DNA of 34,650 bases from Chara braunii. Its lineage: Eukaryota; Streptophyta; Charophyceae; Charales; Characeae. A program made the translations under genes and the position numbers. The notes under the pieces are model-generated. The model was not told the origin of the DNA and made no database searches. It worked only from the letters and a program-made list of their open reading frames with translations. The DNA is taken from NCBI GenBank assembly GCA_003427395.1, contig BFEA01000010.1, forward strand, positions 3,458,165 to 3,492,814. Reading direction: 5' to 3'. This document shows, one piece after another, positions 29,335 through 34,650 of this stretch (position 1 is its first letter; every line of letters begins with the position of its first letter).

Positions 29335-29335
29335 A

Positions 29336-29383
<48 letters not shown>

Positions 29384-29385
29384 GG
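29335..29385. repeat. (TTA)n microsatellite
   Basis: Replaces the TTC tract found in the same place in copies alpha and gamma of block 1. Confidence 0.95.
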
Positions 29386-29600
29386 ACAGTGTGGTCCTGA
29401 GTACACGTGGCAACTATGAGTAGGGGATCGAGGTAGTGAATGATACGAGAGACGTACTTGGTGCTTGATGTGTGCGGCATGGGTCGAGATCTGCTTGTAC
29501 TTGGGGAGGTGATGACATCGTCAACAACATTGTAGATAGGCTAGATAGGGTCTGCCATCTGTAGTCTGGGCACTGAGCACAGGGTAGGGATACCGACACT
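29385..29600 (-). pseudogene. Modular family, block 1, copy beta
   Basis: Homologue of 9517-9730 and 27985-27785, with a 44-nt candidate intron (29457-29414), GTACGTCTC to CCTACTCATAG. Exon-like end GTACAAGCAGATCTCGACCC resembles E1-E4. Reading frame differs from copy alpha. Confidence 0.5.
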
Positions 29601-29633
29601 GTTTCTGTATAATGTTGATGATGATGTGAGGGC

Positions 29634-29700
29634 ACTTGCCTTGTATAGGTGATGGTCTGCATGGGCGACATCTTCAAGTACTTCGGGTTGCCGCTGATGT
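29634..29700 (-). other. Exon-like module E4 with GC donor
   Basis: Minus strand AACCCGAAGTACTTGAAGATG, TCGCCCATGCAGACCATC, ending ATACAAG before GCAAGTGCC. It is E3-like, with the donor changed to GC, a known minor donor type or a decayed one. WGGGGTAGGCTGGGCGC words at 29750 and 29105 show that the flanks were copied as well. Confidence 0.45.
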
Positions 29701-29759
29701 CAACAGTTGCATTGTCAATTTGCAGGTTGCAGTAGCTGTATAGGGGTAGGCTGGGCGCT

Positions 29760-29964
29760 GAGCACGAGTAGGAAAGGAGAAAGGACTGGGCTCATGTGTT
29801 GATATGGAAGAAGTACACTCCCTATGACTTTGGTTTCGGTACCACGAACCTCGATTGCTGTATTACTGGTGTAATGTTGCTCTTTAAACACGGTGTGACT
29901 TTCTGATTTTCAATGTGATGGCATAATATGGAATTGTCACCTCGTTGTTGCTTATTTCCCCTGG
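29760..29964. other. No gene recognised
   Basis: Unique-looking sequence between the modular family and a TTA tract. Nothing supportable seen. Confidence 0.4.
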
Positions 29965-29975
29965 ATTATTATTAC

Positions 29976-30019
<44 letters not shown>

Positions 30020-30020
30020 G
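29965..30020. repeat. (TTA)n microsatellite
   Basis: About 17 TTA/ATT units with one ACTATT interruption. Confidence 0.95.
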
Positions 30021-30230
30021 CGACCAGACTCGTTTTTTTTTTCATTCACGCTGTTCACATCTGCAAAACGGTAGCTCAGCAAACTAGCGACATGTGCTTC
30101 CTCAAAACTCAGAGATATGGCATCCAGATACGAGTTCACTTCCAATCGGCTATGGCGACTCAGCACCCAACATCTCACTGTTCACGTACACTGGATCACC
30201 CTGGATGCCCTGCTCGCTGTCGAGCGCATC

Positions 30231-30252
30231 GGCCCTCGCGTAAACGAGGGCC
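30231..30252. other. Perfect GC-rich hairpin
   Basis: GGCCCTCG/CGAGGGCC around a six-base loop, just downstream (minus strand) of structured domain copy C. Confidence 0.7.
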
Positions 30253-30339
30253 CTCCCGGCTATGTCACGCAGGAGTTAAAACAAAACAAAATCAAGAGAC
30301 AACTTAGGACGATGCATAAGTGATTCCGCGAACCGCCGA

Positions 30340-30665
30340 GACGGACGCGGTTGCATTGTCCCTTCGCCGCTCTAGCCGGGTGCGCCAGCTATACATCCCG
30401 CGGTCCCCTACGACAGGATAGGTTTTCGCGGGGCACAACTTACTTTCCCTGAGGGGCTGTCACCACCCTCAGGGGCGTATCCCTACCGAGCTACTGACCC
30501 ATGTGCGAAAGCTTTTACATGCAATTGCAGAGGTAGGTCAGCCGAGGGCGTTTGCTCGGTCGCTGAAGTATAGGTACTCTTGGTTAACGCCAAGTGGACC
30601 CGAACGTTGTCCGTTCCCGAGGGCGCTGATCTCCTCGGTACGAACGAGCGTCGGTCGACTAGGAT
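30340..30665 (-). ncRNA. Structured repeat domain, copy C
   Basis: Third copy of the domain at 3690-4120. Minus strand carries CAAACGCCCTCGGCTGACC, TAGCTCGGTAGGG (30493-30481) and TATAGCTGGCGCACC. Helix 1 is the perfect CCCTGAGGG/CCCTCAGGG (30474-30466 with 30455-30447), helix 2 CTGACCTA/TGGGTCAG (30541-30534 with 30501-30494). Only the domain is present: the hairpin block of copies A and B is not found upstream, so the domain can exist separately or this copy is truncated. Confidence 0.5.
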
Positions 30666-30900
30666 GGCCTCCACCAAACGTGAAACCCATCATATAATCC
30701 TAGTCCCTTTATGATCTCTTGCTCATAAAATAAATAAAGTACATTTCGACTCGATGAAATGGTCTGCCAAGGTTATCATTTCCTGCCTACGTGACCGACG
30801 AGGCAGTTGCACTGCCGTCCAAAGACGGGAGATCCGTCGTGCACAACTTCTACAATCAAATACCGCCAGTACCATGCAGATCAAAAAGTGATCTGGCTCC

Positions 30901-30996
30901 TGGTCGATGTTTGAATTCCCAGTTCGACCATATTGTCGTACCGCACGCATTTGCTTGGAGGAGTGAACGACAATTTTGTTCGTCACTTTGTCCTCC
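30901..30996. other. Two adjacent stem-loops
   Basis: TGGTCGA/TCGACCA (30901-30930) and GGAGGA-GTG-ACGA/TCGT-CAC-TCCTCC with small bulges (30957-30996). The region upstream of copy C has no frame of note. Confidence 0.5.
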
Positions 30997-31348
30997 TAGA
31001 CAATAATTACTCTCTCCGGTCCACGAACGACAAAGTACCCATCCTCAACACCAGATACTCGGCATTGGAATGTTTCGTTTCCTGATACTTCGCCCTCGCC
31101 CTTTGGATCATCATCTTTTCAGGTGTTCGACCTTCACTTTATCTGGCTTATCGTTAGGTGCTCAATTACCCCTCAATGCCTAAGCATGATAGTGCTATCA
31201 TCGGGGCAATCTAGATACGATCCATCTGGTTGGCCTACCTACGCAAAATTGTTTTTTTTTATTTTTTATTTTTTTTTATTATTATTACCCTTGTAGAGTC
31301 ACAAAGATATGGCCTTACAAAAAGAACAACTTACCAATGCACCGGACT

Positions 31349-31934
31349 CGAGAGGGTGCGCTCAGCCAGGATTAACCTGTTGGCCCTCANGGGCCTCAGC
31401 CTCTATCCNGTCGAGTCGCGTAAGCTCCTCGTCATCAAAAGTCAAGGTGGAGACGCGTCCACCCCNNGAGACTCGAACCTTCCGCGTATCATAGAGGGAA
31501 GCCATCCGTGAGGCGAGNTTCCAGACTATGGCGCNGAACGGCTGACGCATCCGAAACAGGTGTGTGGTCGTGGTGTCCTTAATCCGGATGACGCCGTAGC
31601 GCTCCGCGGATAGGGTAATTTTGACGCTCACAATGACCCGAGAGAGGCATTGAAGGTTGCTCGCGCGATGGAAGTACAAGGTATATCCATGAACTTCGTC
31701 CGGAAGTCGGGCCATATTGGCCCGAACATCCGCGCGCGAGTTGGGAAATAATCCCTGCCCATCACTGAGCAGGCCGATAAAACCAATCCACCGCGTGGGC
31801 GCTCCATCTCGAACCAGTAATATTCGCTCCGCTCGCCAGATCAGCTCCTCGTCCGTAGTGTCGCGAATCAGTACGTATCTGGCCTGAGTGAAGTCCCGCC
31901 GTCCGTTGGGCATCTGCATACCGAAGAAGCCACC
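31349..31934 (-). CDS. Unknown protein, downstream frame or exon
   Basis: Open from ATG at 31919 (in-frame upstream to the acceptor-like CTTCTAACAG ending about 31934) to TGA at 31364-31362. It looks like genuine protein: RRDFTQARYVLIRDTTDEEL near the start, RWIGFIGLLSDGQGLFPNS in the middle, then VIVSVKITLS. Six ambiguous bases fall in the last 60 codons, so the terminal frame is unreliable. A strong donor (GCATTG/GTAAGT, about 31348) just past the stop suggests the true exon continues. No family recognised. Lies 17 bases below the frame ending at 31937, same strand, so probably the same gene. Confidence 0.5.
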
Positions 31935-31936
31935 TG

Positions 31937-32440
31937 TTAGAAGAGGCGCTCGTAAATTTCACAAGCCTCGTCATAAAACGTGGTGACGTCGAAACGTTCC
32001 GAGCGAATGATATTAAATTTATTCGCTCGGATCCATCTCGCATGATGAAGGAGGCCGAACGGACCATGCAAATCGTTCAAATGAAGTACAATATGGAGGA
32101 ACATCCCTCTAACCTCAGGAATGTTCTCTACTTCTGGATAGTCCTCGTGAACCACAACTAAGTTCATGCCTCCATAATCTCGTGATGGATTAGGAGGCGC
32201 AAAGTCATATCGTACTATATGTTGGCCTGGCTCGACCAAGAAAATATAACTCCGCGGTGGTTTCCTCGCGCTCCCTTCCCAGAATCGTGGCACGTCCCGT
32301 TCCGAGTAAACCTGTAGAGGGTTGTACACCAGCCTTCCCTTCCGTGTCATGCCGGAGTGGGATCGTGTCGGCACCGCTAACCAATTAGCCGCCGCCTCGC
32401 GTGTGCCAAACAATCGGAGAATCACTTTCTCCGCAAGCAT
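31937..32440 (-). CDS. Unknown protein, upstream frame or exon
   Basis: 167 codons from ATG (32440; an in-frame TGA lies 9 codons upstream) to TAA. Features: LRLFGTREAAANWLAVPTRS at 8-27, FLVEPGQHIVRYDF near 72-85, NLVVVHEDYPEVENI near 97-111, hydrophobic MFLHIVLHLNDLHGPFGLLH near 117-136, an acidic end. Composition fits a folded cytosolic or nuclear protein; no signal peptide. The terminal TAA lies inside CTAACAG, a compact branch-point plus acceptor, so the stop may be intronic and the protein may continue into the 31.9-kb frame. I cannot name a family; a viral or transposon origin cannot be excluded. Confidence 0.5.
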   Translation of the reverse strand: MLAEKVILRLFGTREAAANWLAVPTRSHSGMTRKGRLVYNPLQVYSERDVPRFWEGSARKPPRSYIFLVEPGQHIVRYDFAPPNPSRDYGGMNLVVVHEDYPEVENIPEVRGMFLHIVLHLNDLHGPFGLLHHARWIRANKFNIIRSERFDVTTFYDEACEIYERLF

Positions 32441-32449
32441 CTGGACGAC

Positions 32450-33600
32450 GAAGTGGTAACTTTGTCAAAATAACTCAGATATACTCATTTCCATGTTCAA
32501 TCCTTACTCCCCTTTTCGGGCCGTGATTTTTGTGTCACGGTCCATACGGGAAAGTAGTGCCTATTTACACTTCTTTTAACACTAGTTGAATCACGGGCTG
32601 AGCTTCTTGTGGCGCCAGCCCTCCCACACGTAGGTGACACCTAATATGGCCACCCAGCAGGGTACTAGATTCAACCTCCCCTTTCCCCGAAAGCACGAGG
32701 AGGCGACTGCTCCTAGCTTCAAGACCCCCTACCCTCTAGGAAGTGGTCTGGAATACCCCTCCCCCTCGCCCGAACACATTGTTCATGACTCAGAAGTTGG
32801 GTTGGCTCCACCGCAACAGCATGGTATCCCCCCGCATAAGCGGTCCGCTCCGAGTCAGTAACTGGGCCGGCCCCTAAGGCAATGAACCTCCGCCTTGGAT
32901 GCCTCCTAGAGAGAAGAAGCCTAGACCCTGTGTGCAGATGACCGCTCTACGCTTCCCGGCTAAGGGTCGACTTAGACGAATTAGGAAGAGAAAGAAGTAA
33001 AATATTTTTAGACGGGCATAGAAGGATGATGGTCGTTCGGGATAGAATGAGGAAGTCCTTGGGAAGATACTAAGGTGTTCCCTTGTCTTCTCTTCTTCTA
33101 ATTTTTCCATGGCCTTCGTTCTTTCGGCACCCGCCTGTTCACTCTTTTATTATTATTATTTTTGGTTTTCTTCTTTTCTTTCACATGCATTAAGGTCGCG
33201 TGGGGGAAAGGTAAGCATCCCCATTATTATCTTAAGCAAGCAATGTTGATTCCTTCTCACATGCACCTCCCAACCTACCTGCACAATCAGGAAAAGAAGC
33301 AATCCAGAGATTCATCCATCCCTCAAACAAGTCAGCCCTTTCTCCACACGCATGACATCACACTCTCACTCTACCCTTTCCCCTGAATTCAAAGCAAGGT
33401 CATGCAGGGTGTGGGTTCACGCGGGTGTGCAAAGGAGCCGAGTCGCACTGACCTTGAGTGAATTTCTTGAAGGCTCACTCAACAAAGCCAAGTATTTGCT
33501 GAAAAAAGTTCGGCCACGCAACTCTCGTTGTGGCCACTTACAAGGATGGGTCACACCCTCTTTCAAACGCCGCCGCTGACTTAGGCGCCGCTCACCAATA
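32450..33600. other. No firm gene; one small frame and one hairpin
   Basis: CCGTGA/TCACGG hairpin at 32521-32540 lies just upstream of the minus-strand gene. A Pro-rich 75-codon plus-strand frame (32634-32861) is undistinguished. A short TTA run lies at 33149-33160. The remainder shows nothing I can support. Confidence 0.4.
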
Positions 33601-33615
33601 CAGAAGCCTGGTTGT

Positions 33616-34124
33616 TCAGGAGAGTGCAACGTCACACCTTCCACCAAAACAGCGCCGATTCAACCCACCAATTACCAAGTCAGGCCACCACCTGCCTGCC
33701 GCAATACTTAGTGCTTCCGGACCCAATTCCCGCTTACTCGGTATACCACAAAAAAAAAAAATACCAGCGAGCTTATCAGTCCTTACAGGTACCGCGTGCC
33801 GCAACGTCCTCAACAAGACGATTGCCATACCCTTCCTATTACAAAGTGCACTTCCACCTTGGCGGTATTGCCCCTGCGGCAACGTCCAACCCCCGTTCTC
33901 ACAGTCCTGTGCAAAATACTGTTGCCCTACAATCCAGTAGCACCCTCGCTGTATCGCTGAGAAAAACGGTGCTGCCGTCGCACAATTTCGGCAGCGCTTC
34001 TGCTGTACCGCCAAGAATACCGGCGCTGCCGCCGCACAATTTCGGCAGCGCTTTCGCCGTACCGCCAAGAGTACCAGCGTTGCCGCCGCACAATTGCGGC
34101 AGCGCCTCCGCCGCACCTTCCTAG
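33616..34124. CDS. Possible repetitive-protein frame, strand unresolved
   Basis: Long frames exist on both strands over the same DNA. Plus strand: a Ser/Pro/Ala-rich frame (to 34124) ending in three 18-residue repeats like LPPHNFGSAFAVPPRVPA. Minus strand: Cys/Arg-rich repeats like CRNCAAAAPVFLAV. Neither starts with ATG. The 54-bp period preserves any frame, so openness alone is weak evidence. Earlier in the plus frame PRAATSSTRR and IAPAATSNPRS look like older repeats of one motif. Confidence 0.3.
33965..34116. repeat. 54-bp tandem repeat, about 3 units
   Basis: CGCACAATTTCGGCAGCGC recurs at 33979, 34033 and 34087. Each unit contains GCTGCCG...CGGCAGC, so each can fold into a GC-rich hairpin (GCTGCCG at 33971 with CGGCAGC at 33990). 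Confidence 0.85.
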
Positions 34125-34421
34125 AAAACCAGCAGCAACCTCAAGGCCACGGCTTCCCCACAGCCTGCAGCACAACACAGAAAGTGGGGCAAAAAGCTCC
34201 CAACCTTTAGCTATGGTTGCCTCCTCCTTCCTCCAAGTGCTTCTGCAGACCTCCAACACTTCTCCTTATCACACCAGCAGCCAGCCAGCCAGCATCTACT
34301 CGAGTAGAATGCCCCAGCAGCATTGCCACAAGTGTGAGGCTGCTCGGTGGCAGGCTAGCTTTTATAGCAAGCTGAAGGCTGAGGGCAGCTACTTTGCCCC
34401 CAGCCAAATCCCGGAATAGAG

Positions 34422-34630
34422 CCTGGCCCTAGATCAAACTCGCGATCAAGGGCCAGGAAACTTGATGTTCCCCGAGGGGAACCAAGTTCTAAGCCCTGGC
34501 TATGCATCTGGCCTTCACCCGCGGCCAGACGCACTAACCAACAGTCTGCAGTCTATTCACAGTCCAGATGCTTCTAAACTTGCATATGGACCGAGGCCGC
34601 GGCTAGATCCGCGGCCATCTTTTTTTTTTT
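34422..34630 (+). other. Cluster of four strong stem-loops before a T tract
   Basis: CCTGGCCCT/AGGGCCAGG (34422-34457), GTTCCCC/GGGGAAC inside AACTT/AAGTT (34459-34488), TCTGGCC/GGCCAGA (34507-34529) and GGCCGCGG/CCGCGGCC (34595-34616). In addition GCATCTGG (34504-34511) can pair with CCAGATGC (34564-34571). An 11-T run follows at 34620, a possible Pol III terminator. The class is unknown. Confidence 0.6.
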
Positions 34631-34650
34631 CCAACTTCTCCCCCTTTTTT

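Noticed and set aside
31362-32440. Polycistronic viral or bacterial-type operon
   Set aside because: The 17-base spacing is suggestive, but a splice acceptor overlaps the first stop and a GTAAGT follows the second frame, so a spliced cellular gene is at least as likely; no viral hallmark protein was recognised.

Overview
The window looks like nuclear DNA from a eukaryote with a repeat-rich, gene-poor genome. The signs are many TTA, GA/CT, TTC and GT microsatellites, tRNA-derived internal promoter boxes, splice-like GT...AG signals with pyrimidine-rich tracts, long stretches without open frames, and an assembly gap inside a CT repeat. No bacterial operon, rRNA, true tRNA gene, CRISPR array or recognisable transposase or reverse transcriptase was found. 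The lineage cannot be placed from sequence alone. Very short introns (43-44 nt) and pyrimidine-rich introns suggest a protist, alga or fungus-like organism.

Layout. 0-2.4 kb holds microsatellites and a 31-bp minisatellite. 2.8-4.1 kb is a dispersed element on the + strand; a second copy lies on the - strand at 20.3-18.4 kb, and its structured core recurs on the - strand at 30.7-30.3 kb. 7.1-8.5 kb has the best coding stretch on the + strand, a protein I do not recognise. 9.5-10.4 kb is a + strand copy of a modular family whose other copies lie on the - strand between 23.9 and 29.8 kb. 10.9-11.9 kb is almost pure pyrimidine. 11.9-13.0 kb (-) and 22.8-23.5 kb (+) are inverted copies of another element with a tRNA-like Pol III promoter and conserved hairpins; they bracket about 10 kb. 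Inside this bracket are short palindromic tandem repeats (13.7-14.1 kb), an AT-rich gene desert (14.4-18.4 kb), the minus-strand element copy, an inverted minisatellite, and a dozen-unit array of hairpins with a 59-bp period (20.7-21.5 kb), followed by a TG-rich degenerate satellite.

The right end (31.3-32.5 kb) has two adjacent minus-strand open frames that look like exons of one unknown gene. It is followed by a proline/alanine-like 54-bp coding repeat and, at the window end, four strong stem-loops packed into 200 bp before a T tract.

The most interesting signals are structural rather than protein-coding. They are (1) the hairpin array, whose stems change by paired substitutions, (2) the three-copy structured domain with covarying helices and a Pol III A-box-like motif, and (3) a family of tiny exon-like modules repeatedly duplicated together with their splice signals and microsatellites. 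All comparisons were done by eye.
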